Notes: generated by a model not told the origin, from the letters alone. DNA of 64,000 nucleotides from Pedobacter ureilyticus (GCF_005925345.1 NZ_SSHJ01000009.1:1-64000); one strand, 5' to 3'. Positions 54,183 to 63,317 are shown, numbered from the stretch's first letter. Translations and numbers: made by a program.

Positions 54183-54272
54183 TCGTCATTGTGAGTTACG
54201 AAGCAATCTTAAAGCGCTAGTCCTACTGACTGTCTATAGTTGTAGGATTGCTTCGTACCTCGCAATGACGAG
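54183..54272. repeat. REP-like palindrome between kdpC and the porin gene
   Basis: CGTCATTGTGAGTTACGAAG with CAATC and its inverted partner GATTG with CTTCGTACCTCGCAATGACG form an imperfect ~25-bp inverted repeat around a short spacer. Sequences of the form CGTCATTGCGAGGNACGAAG are widespread interspersed repeats in Bacteroidota. It may form a hairpin in the kdp message. Confidence 0.75.
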
Positions 54273-54306
54273 AATGTGTTCATAATTTAATAGACATATA
54301 AAAATC

Positions 54307-55374
54307 ATGAAAAAAATATCATTACTCGCAACTGCAATACTTGCAACTTGCCACGCTTTCGCACAAGAAGCTCAACCGCTTAAAATATCAGGTTACTTAG
54401 AAACTTATTATAGTTACGATTTTAACAAGCCTACTAACAACTTGCGGCCTGCCTTTATCTACAGCCATAACCGAAACAACGAAGTAAACGTAAATTTGGC
54501 TTTCATCAAAGCCAGCTATCAAGCGCAGCGAGTAAGAGGCAATTTAGCCCTAGCTCTAGGAACTTACATGAGCGCCAATTACGCAGCAGAACCAGATGTA
54601 ATGAAAAATGCTTTCGAGGCTAATGCAGGTGTAAAGCTTTCTAAAACAGCTAACCTATGGATAGACGCAGGTATTTTCGCTTCGCATATTGGCTTTGAAA
54701 GTGCCATCAGTAAAGATTGCTGGGTGTTAACCAGAAATATTTCATCAGAAAATACGCCGTATTTCGAAACAGGAGCAAAACTAACCTATACTACCAACGA
54801 TCAAAAACTAAGTGCTACCCTACTTTACCTTAATGGATGGCAACGTATTAAACGTTTAGATGGTAACTCTAAACCTGCTGGTGGTTTACAACTTAGTTTT
54901 AAGCCAAGCGACAACATCACGTTAAATTATAGCAATTACCTAGGTTACGAGGGTGAGGATGCTTTACGTACTCGTCGCTTTTATCAAAACTTTTATGGCG
55001 TGCTACAACTTAGCGATAGTTTTGGGTTAACCGCAGGTTTAGACTATGGTACACAGCAAATTGTCAAAGGAAGCAGCGAAACCAAACAGATACTATCTCC
55101 AGTATTGATTGCTAGATACGCCTTTGCTACCCAGTGGGCTTTAGCAGGGCGTTATGAATTTTATAAAGACAGCAAAGCGATGATGGTTGCCACTGAAAAT
55201 CCGAACGGGTTTAAAGTAAATGGCTATTCGTTAAATATCGACTACAATCTGTTTAAACAGGCGTTGTTACGATTAGAAGGCAAAATCTATCAAGGCGATG
55301 ACCAATTTGTACGCAGAGAACGTATGGTTGATTATAATGCAAGTATCACTACCAGTTTAGCGATATCGTTTTAA
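54307..55374 (+). CDS. Outer-membrane beta-barrel porin (BBP2 type)
   Basis: 355 residues; signal peptide MKKISLLATAILATCHAFAQ. The mature part consists of alternating strands (ISGYLETYYSYDFNKP, VNVNLAFIKASYQAQRVRGN, LSATLLYLNGWQ, ITTSLAISF with terminal Phe), typical of BBP2/OmpL-like porins. Its place between kdpC and kdpD suggests it lets K+ or small solutes across the outer membrane under potassium limitation; this partnership is common in Bacteroidota kdp loci but its exact role is inferred. Confidence 0.85.
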   Translation: MKKISLLATAILATCHAFAQEAQPLKISGYLETYYSYDFNKPTNNLRPAFIYSHNRNNEVNVNLAFIKASYQAQRVRGNLALALGTYMSANYAAEPDVMKNAFEANAGVKLSKTANLWIDAGIFASHIGFESAISKDCWVLTRNISSENTPYFETGAKLTYTTNDQKLSATLLYLNGWQRIKRLDGNSKPAGGLQLSFKPSDNITLNYSNYLGYEGEDALRTRRFYQNFYGVLQLSDSFGLTAGLDYGTQQIVKGSSETKQILSPVLIARYAFATQWALAGRYEFYKDSKAMMVATENPNGFKVNGYSLNIDYNLFKQALLRLEGKIYQGDDQFVRRERMVDYNASITTSLAISF

Positions 55375-55380
55375 ATATGA

Positions 55381-55438
55381 AATAGCCATATTTCCAAAAA
55401 CAAAAACAATGGCAATATGGCTATTCTACTTAACTTTT
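55381..55438 (+). terminator. Terminator-like hairpin after the porin gene
   Basis: A perfect 12-bp inverted repeat AATAGCCATATT (55381) / AATATGGCTATT (55414), then CTTTTTTTT at about 55434. It may reduce readthrough into the kdpD fragment. Confidence 0.55.
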
Positions 55439-55460
55439 TTTTAAAAAACAACAGTTAAAG

Positions 55461-56579
55461 ATGAAACCTAACTCCTCTTCCGACACTCATTTTTTATCGC
55501 TTTTACAACAATCCAAACGTGGTCGTTTAAAGATTTACCTAGGCATGAGTGCTGGTGTAGGAAAAACCTATCGAATGTTACAAGAAGCACATAGCCTATT
55601 ACAACATCATATCGACGTACAGTTAGGTTATGTAGAAACACACCAACGTAAAGAAACCGTTGCTTTAACCGAAGGTTTACCTGTAATTCCCCGTAAAAAG
55701 ATATTCCATAAAGGAAAAGAATTAGAGGAAATGGATTTACAGGCTGTTTTAGTTAGGCATCCAGAAGTAGTTGTGGTAGATGAACTGGCACACCATAACA
55801 TACCCGGTAGTAAAAACGAAAAACGTTGGCAAGATGTGGTAGATGTTTTAGATGCAGGAATTTCGGTAATTACAGCAGTAAACACGCAACATTTAGAAAG
55901 CTTAAATGTGATGATGCAGCAAATTACAGGTGTACAGATAAGCGAAAAGATACCAGATAGACTTTTAAAACTAGCAGATGAAGTAGTAAATATTGATTTA
56001 AGTGTAGATGAATTAATTGACAGGTTAAAGGCTGGAAAGATCTATCATAAAGATAAAATTGAACAAGCATTACAGCACTTCTTCAAAAAAGAAATCATTA
56101 TACAACTTCGTGAACAGGCCCTAAGCACAGTAGCTAGCTATCTCGATCAAAAAATTAGCGATAGCAAATTAAGCAATTTTAGGCACGAACAATTTCTAGC
56201 CTGTATTTCGTCTAATGAGAAAATGGCACAAATGATTATCCGCAAAACTTCCAGATTGGCCAGCTATTACCGCTCTCCCTGGATCGTACTTTATGTACAA
56301 ACAGAGGGCGAACAGGCAAACAAAATTCGTTTAGACAAACAACGACACCTGATTAATAACTTTAAATTAGCTACGGAATTAGGGGCCGAAGTAATGAAAA
56401 TAAAAAGCAATGATATTTCCTCAGCTATTTTAGAAGTAGTTAGCGAGAAAAAAATCACAACTTTGTGTATCGGTAAGCCACAATTGCAATGGATAAAAGT
56501 TGTCTTCAGAAGTCAGATCATCAATAAATTATTAAAAAACATAGCCAACCGAAGTATCGATTTGGTAATTTTATCTTAA
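55461..56579 (+). CDS. kdpD: KdpD N-terminal sensor module (KdpD plus USP domains), no kinase
   Basis: 372 residues, less than half of the usual ~900. The KdpD domain has the ATP-binding motif YLGMSAGVGKTYRMLQEAH (about residues 24-42) and the DELAHHNIPGSKNEKRWQDV block with TAVNTQHLESLN. The following ~130 residues are a USP-like domain. The four membrane helices, GAF and histidine kinase parts are all missing. It ends 9 bp ahead of a separate histidine kinase gene, so the two probably work together as a split KdpD. Confidence 0.9.
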   Translation: MKPNSSSDTHFLSLLQQSKRGRLKIYLGMSAGVGKTYRMLQEAHSLLQHHIDVQLGYVETHQRKETVALTEGLPVIPRKKIFHKGKELEEMDLQAVLVRHPEVVVVDELAHHNIPGSKNEKRWQDVVDVLDAGISVITAVNTQHLESLNVMMQQITGVQISEKIPDRLLKLADEVVNIDLSVDELIDRLKAGKIYHKDKIEQALQHFFKKEIIIQLREQALSTVASYLDQKISDSKLSNFRHEQFLACISSNEKMAQMIIRKTSRLASYYRSPWIVLYVQTEGEQANKIRLDKQRHLINNFKLATELGAEVMKIKSNDISSAILEVVSEKKITTLCIGKPQLQWIKVVFRSQIINKLLKNIANRSIDLVILS

Positions 56580-56588
56580 TAAATAGCC

Positions 56589-58319
56589 ATGAAGCTTAAA
56601 ACAAAACTTAGACTAGGAATAGGTTTCCTTTTTGTCATCTTACTTTCTTTTGGCGCTATTTCTCTGTACCAAATTAACCGTATTTCTGAAAGTACTGTTC
56701 TTATTTTAAAAGACAACAACCACTCGTTGCAATATGCCAAAGAAATGCGGTTGCTAATAGATGGCGATAGTTTACAACAAGCCACATCGATAAGTAGATT
56801 TAAAGATTTACTAGAAAAAGAAAAGCAAAATATTACTGAGCCTGGTGAAAAAGAGGTGGTTTTGCAGCTTTACAAAGCCTTAGAACTATTTTTAGCAACT
56901 GGAAACAATAACCAACTGGCGCAAATCAAATCTGCTATTTACCAAATAGAAGACCTTAATATGCAGGCCATTGTAAGCAAAAGTCAGCTTTCAGAAAAAA
57001 CAGTAGCCCACTCTACCTTATATTTAGGTTTGGCAGCATTTATATTTTTTATCATTCTTTTTACTTTCATTTTAAGCTTTCCTGGGTTTATCGCAAATCC
57101 TTTAGCCTTGTTACTAGATGGTATTAGAGAAATTGGAAAGAAAAACTATAAACAAAGGCTACACTTTAAAGGCACCGAAGAATTTGCGCAATTAGCTATT
57201 GCTTTTAATGACATGGCCAGAAAACTTGATAGTTGGGAAAGCAGCAATGTTGCCGAGCTAAAATCTGAAAAACTACGTATAGAGACCATTATTGAGCAAA
57301 TGCAAGACGCGGTAATTGGAACTGATGAAGACGGTAAAATTATTTTCTTGAACCGTTTGGCCAGCGAGGTGCTTAACCTAGAAGAACGCAGCGTAACAGG
57401 CAAAACCGTAGAAGAATTAAGTAGTAAAAGTCATTTGCTAAAAACTATTGTAACAAAAACAGACGACCAGCTCATAGAGATTGTGCTTAACAATAAACCC
57501 AATTACTTTAGTTTAGAAACCAATCAAATTGCTATACCTCAAATTCTTGATGGCGAACAAACCCTTAGTTTTGCTAAGCGAACGGCCGGCAAAGTGTTTA
57601 TTCTTAAAAACGTAACGAATTTTAAAGAATTAGATCAGGCTAAAACCAATTTTATGGCTACCATTTCACATGAACTAAAAACCCCAATAGCTTCTATAAA
57701 AATGAGTTTAAAGCTATTGGAAGATAGCAGAATTGGAGAACTTAACACCGAACAACACCACATGGTAAACCATATACAAGATGATGCCAATAGACTGCTT
57801 AAAATTACCGCAGAGCTGTTAGATCTTGCGCAGGTAGAAACAGGAAACATTCAACTAAATGTGATACAGAGCAATGCCTTAGAGATTTTAGATTATGCTA
57901 TAAACGCCGTAAAGCTACAAACCCAACAAAAAGAGATTAAAATTAATGTAGATATACCAAAGCAGTTACCAATGTTATGGGCAGACCAAGAGAAAACGGC
58001 ATGGGTGTTGATCAACTTTTTAAACAATGCAATTAGGTATAGTGGCGCACATTCTAAGATAGATATTAGTGTGATACTGAGCGATCAATGGCTTACTTTC
58101 AAGGTAAAAGATTATGGTAAAGGCATAGCCGAACAATATAAAAGTGACCTATTCAAACGTTATTTCCAAGTTCCAACGGATGGGCAACACAAATCTGGTT
58201 CTGGTTTGGGCTTAAGCATATCTAAAGATTTTATTGAAGCACAACAAGGTAAAATTTGGGTAGAAAGTGAATTGGGAGAGGGCAGTTGCTTTAGTTTCTC
58301 ATTGCCTATAGTCAAGTAA
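56589..58319 (+). CDS. Sensor histidine kinase (HAMP-PAS-HisKA-HATPase), partner of the split KdpD
   Basis: 576 residues. Two transmembrane helices (about residues 7-28 and 145-172: LGLAAFIFFIILFTFILSFP) enclose an extracytoplasmic loop. HAMP, then a PAS domain (EQMQDAVIGTDEDGKIIFLN), then HisKA with phospho-acceptor His in MATISHELKTPIASIKMS (about residue 361), and an ATP-binding part with NFLNNAIRYSG, DYGKGI, GSGLGLSI. It presumably phosphorylates the NtrC-type regulator encoded at 48147, with the KdpD fragment sensing potassium state. Confidence 0.93.
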   Translation: MKLKTKLRLGIGFLFVILLSFGAISLYQINRISESTVLILKDNNHSLQYAKEMRLLIDGDSLQQATSISRFKDLLEKEKQNITEPGEKEVVLQLYKALELFLATGNNNQLAQIKSAIYQIEDLNMQAIVSKSQLSEKTVAHSTLYLGLAAFIFFIILFTFILSFPGFIANPLALLLDGIREIGKKNYKQRLHFKGTEEFAQLAIAFNDMARKLDSWESSNVAELKSEKLRIETIIEQMQDAVIGTDEDGKIIFLNRLASEVLNLEERSVTGKTVEELSSKSHLLKTIVTKTDDQLIEIVLNNKPNYFSLETNQIAIPQILDGEQTLSFAKRTAGKVFILKNVTNFKELDQAKTNFMATISHELKTPIASIKMSLKLLEDSRIGELNTEQHHMVNHIQDDANRLLKITAELLDLAQVETGNIQLNVIQSNALEILDYAINAVKLQTQQKEIKINVDIPKQLPMLWADQEKTAWVLINFLNNAIRYSGAHSKIDISVILSDQWLTFKVKDYGKGIAEQYKSDLFKRYFQVPTDGQHKSGSGLGLSISKDFIEAQQGKIWVESELGEGSCFSFSLPIVK

Positions 58320-58422
58320 TAATAACAGGTAAATTTTACTGATTTTTAGTTACAGTATTATAAATGAGCACCTCACTCCCATTAACTAACCATAAGAATT
58401 TGTATCTGTAACTATTTTTTTC

Positions 58423-58537
58423 AAAAAAACACGACTTAACTGATTAAGGAGCTTTGATGATGGCTATAATTATAGGCTGAAAAAAGAAATGGAGATAGAA
58501 CCGAAGTCCTACCCCCATCATCTAAATTAACGCTCTC
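58423..58537 (-). ncRNA. Candidate small RNA on the minus strand, with C(UUCG)G hairpin
   Basis: No ORF. Minus-strand promoter: -33 TTTG (58569-58572), 18-bp spacer, perfect -7 TATATTTG (58543-58550). The transcript would hold an 11-bp stem GGGGGUAGGAC / GUUCUAUCUCC capped by UUCG (58516-58491), with three G-U pairs that exist only in this strand. GATGATGG / CCATCATC (58522-58515 and 58463-58456) can close it into a three-way junction with the CUAUAAUUAUAG hairpin at 58464. A CUUAA-ucag-UUAAG stem (58435-58448) and T7 (58429-58423) end it. Antisense to no gene; target unknown. Confidence 0.6.
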
Positions 58538-58542
58538 GAGGA

Positions 58543-58572
58543 CAAATATACGGCAGTTTTTGATAATTCAAA
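58543..58572 (-). promoter_or_regulatory. Promoter of the candidate small RNA
   Basis: TTTG, 18 bp, then TATATTTG on the minus strand. It is the best match to the Bacteroidota housekeeping promoter I found in the window, and no gene on that strand begins nearby. Confidence 0.6.
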
Positions 58573-58850
58573 TTATATCTCTACTTTTTTTTAAAAATAG
58601 TTAGCACTTTTAGGAATTATACAATTCTAACAATCGATCAAAAAAAGTATATAAAACCATAAAAAAGTTGGTAAATAGCAAAAAAACAAAAATAAACAAG
58701 TAAATAATACCATTTTAAAAACATAAAACACCATCAGAAATGTTGTTATATTTGATAAATTTGTGACAGAAAATGTTGACCAAAAAACAGCTGATTTTAG
58801 TGAAAACTAGTTATCTGGCGCTCAACAGTAGGCAACAAGTGTAAGAACAG
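58573..58850. other. AT-rich leader region of the AraC gene
   Basis: Very AT-rich (long A and T runs), no ORF or repeat that I can support; it presumably holds the promoter of the AraC-type gene at 58851, but no TAnnTTTG box is clear. Confidence 0.3.
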
Positions 58851-59741
58851 ATGAGAAATCGTATACCTGTTTATGATATTCAAAACTTTTCGGCGTATAA
58901 AAACGACGGGATTTTGGTGAGCAGATTTGGTTTTTATGCTAAACAGCACCAACATTTACATAGCGCTCATCGGCATAGCTTTTATCACTTTGTGTTTTTT
59001 ACCCAAGGCACTGGTAAACAACAAATAGATTTCAGAACATTTGATGTAAAGCCCAACCTCATCTACTTTATGGTACCTGGCCAAGTGCATAGTTGGGATT
59101 TCCAAAGTGAGCCAGATGGCTATTTGATTAACTTTTCTGCCACGTATTTTAGTTCGCTTTTGTTAAAACAAGATTACCTGGACAAATTTAGTTTCTTTAG
59201 CGGCAAGCCAGAAGAACAGGTTTTAGTTTTAGACCGCGATGCTTGCAAAAAACTGATTTCTATTTTTGAGGAAATGTTAGGTGAGGGAAGCACCGACAAA
59301 CCTATAAATGACGATTTGGTTAGGGTACAACTACTACGTTTATTGATTGAAGTTGCAAGAGTTTCTAGTTCATCAAACATGCAAGACAACAACCCATACA
59401 ACCATACTATTTTAAGAAATTTTCAACAATTGGTTGAGCAAAACTATACCAACTTTAGGTTGCCAAAACAATACGCCGCATTACTATACATTACTCCAAA
59501 TCATTTAAACGCACTTTGTAATGATTTTTTGGGAGTTTCTGCCGGTAAGTTAATTAGAGACAGAGTAATACTCGAGGCCAAGCGCTTGTTAATCAATCTC
59601 GATTTGCGGGTAGCGGAGATTGCTGAAAAGTTAAATTTCGAAGATCAATCTTATTTTGTTAAATTCTTTAAAAAATACGAGGGAGTTACTCCCGATAAAT
59701 TTAGAAAACATTACATAACCACACCATATGGAACCGAATAA
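58851..59741 (+). CDS. AraC-family transcriptional regulator
   Basis: 296 residues. The N-terminal cupin sensor domain has HRHSFYHFVFFTQGTG and YFMVPGQVHSWDF; the C-terminal AraC domain has FRLPKQYAALLYITPNHLNA and LRVAEIAEKLNFEDQSYFVKFF. It overlaps the DUF983 gene by 14 bp. The ligand is unknown; a sugar or aromatic compound is usual for this subgroup. Confidence 0.92.
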   Translation: MRNRIPVYDIQNFSAYKNDGILVSRFGFYAKQHQHLHSAHRHSFYHFVFFTQGTGKQQIDFRTFDVKPNLIYFMVPGQVHSWDFQSEPDGYLINFSATYFSSLLLKQDYLDKFSFFSGKPEEQVLVLDRDACKKLISIFEEMLGEGSTDKPINDDLVRVQLLRLLIEVARVSSSSNMQDNNPYNHTILRNFQQLVEQNYTNFRLPKQYAALLYITPNHLNALCNDFLGVSAGKLIRDRVILEAKRLLINLDLRVAEIAEKLNFEDQSYFVKFFKKYEGVTPDKFRKHYITTPYGTE

Positions 59742-60150
59742 CGAAACACAATACTACGTATCACAATGGAAAGGCTTTTCTAATGCCAAATGCCCCAGAT
59801 GTAGGGTTGGAAATGCCTTTATAGGCAACACCTACAGCTTTAAAATGCAGAAAATGAATGAATTTTGTCCGCATTGCGGATTAAAATTTGAACGAGAACC
59901 AGGCTATTTCTATGTGGCTATGTTTGTGAGCTACGCTATGAACGTTGCAGAAATGATTACTGCCGGCGTAGCTGCCTATATTTTTGGCTTAACACTAGAT
60001 TATGAAAATCTTTGGTCGTTCATTGCCGTCTTATTTTTTACAACTTTAATATTTGCACCGTTTAACTACCGTTATTCGAGAATGATTTTACTGTATTGGC
60101 TTTCTCCAAACTTAAATTACGAACCGCTACGTAGTGCTCCAAAAAAATAA
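59728..60150 (+). CDS. DUF983 membrane protein
   Basis: 140 residues. Two CxxC pairs (KCPRCRVGNAF and FCPHCGLKF) form a zinc-ribbon-like head, and two membrane helices follow (MFVSYAMNVAEMITAGVAAY and FIAVLFFTTLIFAPF). The domain is known as DUF983, function unsettled. Overlapping the AraC gene, it is probably translated from the same message. Confidence 0.92.
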   Translation: MEPNNETQYYVSQWKGFSNAKCPRCRVGNAFIGNTYSFKMQKMNEFCPHCGLKFEREPGYFYVAMFVSYAMNVAEMITAGVAAYIFGLTLDYENLWSFIAVLFFTTLIFAPFNYRYSRMILLYWLSPNLNYEPLRSAPKK

Positions 60151-60157
60151 GCATAAA

Positions 60158-60187
60158 AAAGGTGTTTTGATTTATTCAAACACCTTT
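60158..60187. terminator. Bidirectional terminator between DUF983 and the small gene
   Basis: AAAGGTGTTTTGA pairs with TCAAACACCTTT (one bulge), A- and T-runs on both sides, between convergent genes. Confidence 0.75.
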
Positions 60188-60207
60188 AAATTTGCTAGCT
60201 ATCGAAA

Positions 60208-60426
60208 TTAAAAAATAGCGTACCCGTAACTTTTCATCTCGTCCCACTTCTGCTCAGATAACTTTACTTTAGAAATTCCATTTTTTTCATCCTGCTTTTG
60301 CTTCTCTGCTTTTGCTTTACGCTGGTTAACATAGCTCTGCGCTATGTCTGTAGCGTAATTTTTAGACGTTTCGTTTGAACGATTATGATCGTTAGCAACC
60401 TCGTGTAAAAGAAATTTTTCGCCCAT
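60208..60426 (-). CDS. Small hypothetical protein, 72 aa
   Basis: Highly charged and helical (NDHNRSNETSKNYATDIAQS, QRKAKAEKQKQDEKNG) with a hydrophobic-aromatic end KSYGYAIF. No signal peptide or membrane helix. It stands alone. I do not recognise a family. Confidence 0.6.
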   Translation of the reverse strand: MGEKFLLHEVANDHNRSNETSKNYATDIAQSYVNQRKAKAEKQKQDEKNGISKVKLSEQKWDEMKSYGYAIF

Positions 60427-60651
60427 TTTAGTAAGATTTTTAGTGAACTATATGCAGAAAACAATCAGCTATTAAAATTGTTTTCCGTGTCCTAAAAATA
60501 AAATACCATGTTGAAATAAAGGTTATGAAAAAGTTAAATAAACGTGAGTTTTGGGTGTTAAATTTAGTTTGGCCGCCCATCTAGTCAATAACTTTCCATA
60601 CGTCTTGGTTGCTCGTAACAACTGCTTGATCAAAATGAATGTGTTAACAAA

Positions 60652-60681
60652 AAAGGTTGTCAGCACAAACTAACAACCTTT
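60652..60681 (-). terminator. Terminator of the cysN gene
   Basis: Minus-strand AAAGGTTGT / ACAACCTTT stem followed by TTTG, 25 bp beyond the stop of the cysN gene at 60706. Confidence 0.75.
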
Positions 60682-60705
60682 ACCCCACTAATAGTATCAA
60701 AAAAA

Positions 60706-61956
60706 TTAATCGGCCAATGCCCTAAACATGGTAGCGCCAACGGTTAAGTTGGTTCTGCTGTCAATTAAAATAGCCGAGCCGTTTGCTTTACTCTCGTCAT
60801 AAAAATCGAATGGCAAATAATCTGCAGTTTTAAGCACTACCCTACCAATATCATTGAGTTTAAATTCATCTGCAGCATGTTTTTCTAGGGTGTTGATATC
60901 CACCTTGTAAACCACCTCGGCTATTTTGCACTTGGTTAATTTACTGTTATGTTGTAATAAGTAAGTAATCGAAGTATCCAGCGCTTTCGTATCCATCCAA
61001 CATAAATCTGCTTCCACCAACTTGCTCTCTTGTGGCAAAGCCGATGAATTTACAATCGTATCGCCGCGGCTAATATCTACATCTGTAGCTAAATGTATCG
61101 TTACAGATTGTCCAGAAGAAGCTTCCTCTAATTCCTTATCAAAAAACTCGATTTTACTGATGGTAGAACTAGCGCCAGATGGCAAAACTGTAATTTTATC
61201 GTTCACTTTAAAACTACCACTCACCACCCTACCCGAATAGCCTCTATAATCATGTAACTCGTCAGTTTGAGGCCTAATTACCCATTGCACCGGCATTCTT
61301 GCTTTTTCAGATTTATCTTCCACAGCGGTATCTACTTGCTCTAAAAAGTGTAGCAAACTCTCACCAGTATACCAAGTCATTCTTTCAGATTGATGTACAA
61401 TGTTGTCGCCTTTCAAAGCACTTACCGGAATATAAGTTACATCTTTCAATTTCAGCTCTTCGGCTAAGGTTTTATATTTTTGAGTAATGGCATCGAATAC
61501 AGTTTCGCTATAATCTACCATGTCCATTTTATTTACGGCTAGTACAACATGTTTAATTCCTAACAGAGAAACCAAATACGAATGGCGAATAGTCTGCTCA
61601 ATGATACCATTTCTAGCATCAACTAAAATGATAGCCAAATTCGCTGTAGATGCACCAGTAACCATATTTCTAGTGTATTGGATATGTCCTGGCGTATCAG
61701 CAATAATAAACTTACGCTTATCTGTTTGGAAATATTTGTAGGCTACGTCTATGGTAATGCCCTGCTCACGTTCGGCTCTTAAACCATCGGTTAAAATGGC
61801 TAAATCAACCGTTCCGTCATCGTTTTTTCTATTGGCATTCTGTATTGCTTCCAGCTGATCTGCCAAAATAGAATCAGTATCGTATAATAAACGGCCAATT
61901 AAAGTGCTTTTGCCATCATCTACGCTGCCTGCTGTAAAAAATTTTAGTATGTTCAT
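60706..61956 (-). CDS. cysN: Sulfate adenylyltransferase, GTPase subunit
   Basis: 416 residues. GTPase motifs: G1 TAGSVDDGKSTLIGRLLYD (about residues 8-26), G3 IADTPGHIQY, G4 AVNKMDMVD. Beta-barrel domains 2 and 3 follow (MPVQWVIRPQTDELHDYRGY, YLPFDFYDESKANGSAILID). No APS-kinase (CysC) fusion. With CysD it makes adenosine-5'-phosphosulfate from sulfate and ATP, using GTP hydrolysis. Confidence 0.96.
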   Translation of the reverse strand: MNILKFFTAGSVDDGKSTLIGRLLYDTDSILADQLEAIQNANRKNDDGTVDLAILTDGLRAEREQGITIDVAYKYFQTDKRKFIIADTPGHIQYTRNMVTGASTANLAIILVDARNGIIEQTIRHSYLVSLLGIKHVVLAVNKMDMVDYSETVFDAITQKYKTLAEELKLKDVTYIPVSALKGDNIVHQSERMTWYTGESLLHFLEQVDTAVEDKSEKARMPVQWVIRPQTDELHDYRGYSGRVVSGSFKVNDKITVLPSGASSTISKIEFFDKELEEASSGQSVTIHLATDVDISRGDTIVNSSALPQESKLVEADLCWMDTKALDTSITYLLQHNSKLTKCKIAEVVYKVDINTLEKHAADEFKLNDIGRVVLKTADYLPFDFYDESKANGSAILIDSRTNLTVGATMFRALAD

Positions 61957-61962
61957 TTTCTT

Positions 61963-62035
61963 TTAGATATGAGATGTTAGATATGAGATATTAGACAGAT
62001 GCAAGGTTCTCAAATCTCACATCTCACTACTCAAA
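61963..62035. repeat. Short tandem and inverted repeats between cysD and cysN
   Basis: TTAGATATGAGAT(G/A) occurs twice in tandem (61963, 61977) with a third partial copy; inverted, related ATCTCACATCTCA follows at about 62015. Such TGAGAT-rich repeats are scattered in Bacteroidota. They may form a hairpin in the cysDN message. Confidence 0.7.
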
Positions 62036-62040
62036 TCTGA

Positions 62041-62946
62041 TTAAAAATATCCTCCCTTTTTCCTATCTTCCATTGCTGCTTCCGAAACCTTATCGTCCAT
62101 ACGGGCACCACGTTCCGAAATTTTCGACTGACTGATTTCAGAAATGATATCATCAATCAAGAAAGCATCCGATTCTATAGCTGCTGTGCAAGAAATATCG
62201 CCGACCGTACGGAAACGCACTTTCTTGCGCTCAACTACATCCTCATCATCCATATTTACATAAGGTGAGGCGGCCATTAACTGCCCGTTACGGGTAATTA
62301 CATCACGATCATGAGCGAAATAAATGCTTGGCAATTCAATCTTTTCCCTACGGATATAATTCCAAACATCCAACTCTGTCCAGTTGCTGATTGGAAATAC
62401 ACGCACATTTTCGCCTTTATTGATTTTACCATTGTAAATGTTCCACAATTCTGGACGTTGACGTTTAGGATCCCATTGGCCAAACTCATCCCTCACCGAA
62501 AAAATCCTTTCTTTAGCTCTTGCCTTTTCCTCGTCTCTCCTCGCTCCTCCAATACAAGCATCAAATTGATATTTTTCGATCGTTTCTAACAAGGTAACGG
62601 TCTGCAAAGCATTTCTGCTAGCATTTTTGCCTTTTTGCTCTACCACTTTACCTTCGTCTATAGATTGTTGCACCGACCCTACAATTAAGCGTTCGCCCAA
62701 ACGAGCCACCATGCTATCGCGGTAATCAATCGTTTCTTCAAAGTTGTGTCCAGTATCAATATGTACCAATGGAAACGGAAATTTTCCCGGCCTAAAAGCC
62801 TTCTCTGCCAAACGCACCAAAGTAATCGAATCTTTTCCACCAGAAAACAGCAAAGCAGGTTTTTCAAACTGCCCCGCCACTTCCCTTAAAATGTGGATTG
62901 CCTCGGCTTCAAGCTCATCTAAATAATCAAAATTATATTTACTCAT
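62041..62946 (-). CDS. cysD: Sulfate adenylyltransferase, catalytic subunit
   Basis: 301 residues of the PAPS reductase/PP-loop family: LLFSGGKDSITLVRLAEK (PP motif SGGKDS, about residues 34-39), FPLVHIDTGHNFEETI, GGARRDEEKARAKERIFSVR, YVNMDDEDVVERKKVRFRTV, VGDISCTAAIESDA. With CysN it forms the ATP sulfurylase heterodimer. 84 bp separate it from cysN. Confidence 0.96.
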   Translation of the reverse strand: MSKYNFDYLDELEAEAIHILREVAGQFEKPALLFSGGKDSITLVRLAEKAFRPGKFPFPLVHIDTGHNFEETIDYRDSMVARLGERLIVGSVQQSIDEGKVVEQKGKNASRNALQTVTLLETIEKYQFDACIGGARRDEEKARAKERIFSVRDEFGQWDPKRQRPELWNIYNGKINKGENVRVFPISNWTELDVWNYIRREKIELPSIYFAHDRDVITRNGQLMAASPYVNMDDEDVVERKKVRFRTVGDISCTAAIESDAFLIDDIISEISQSKISERGARMDDKVSEAAMEDRKKGGYF

Positions 62947-63311
62947 ACTCTAACCCCTAAAGGGCTTATATATTAAAAATTTATACTCTTTATTTTTCGA
63001 AAAGCAAAGTTCGTTGCTCATCGGTTTCATCAGCCCCGCTTTCTGCTTTAGTCTTTTCGCTTTCAGCTTCAAAGCCTATCGCTGCCAATCGGGTTTATTT
63101 AACAACGGAAATCCTCTCTCTACCTTCCGATAAATAGATCAGGCTACAAAAGGAAACTTACCTCCAAGATTCATTAATTGCCACCTATAACTACTATTTT
63201 ATTACATGCTGTACAGACGCAATATTTTGCGTCTCCGCTTACATATTTAAAATTTTGACACCCTACAAATGCAATATTTTGCCACATGTACAGACGCAAC
63301 ATATTGCCTCT
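62947..63311. other. Intergenic region between cysH and cysD
   Basis: No ORF can be supported. The half near cysH holds the GACGCAATATTTTGCGTC-type repeats (63211-63317); the half near cysD is AT-rich and without clear promoter box. Confidence 0.35.
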
Positions 63312-63317
63312 CTACGT
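63211..63317. repeat. Repeats of the AGACGCAATATTTTGCGTCT type
   Basis: AGACGCAATATTTTGCGTCT at 63215-63234 is a hairpin with 8-bp stem. Related but decayed units follow at 63266-63282 and 63288-63314 (TGTACAGACGCAACATATTG). These palindromic units resemble interspersed repeats common in the phylum and reach into the end of cysH. Confidence 0.7.
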
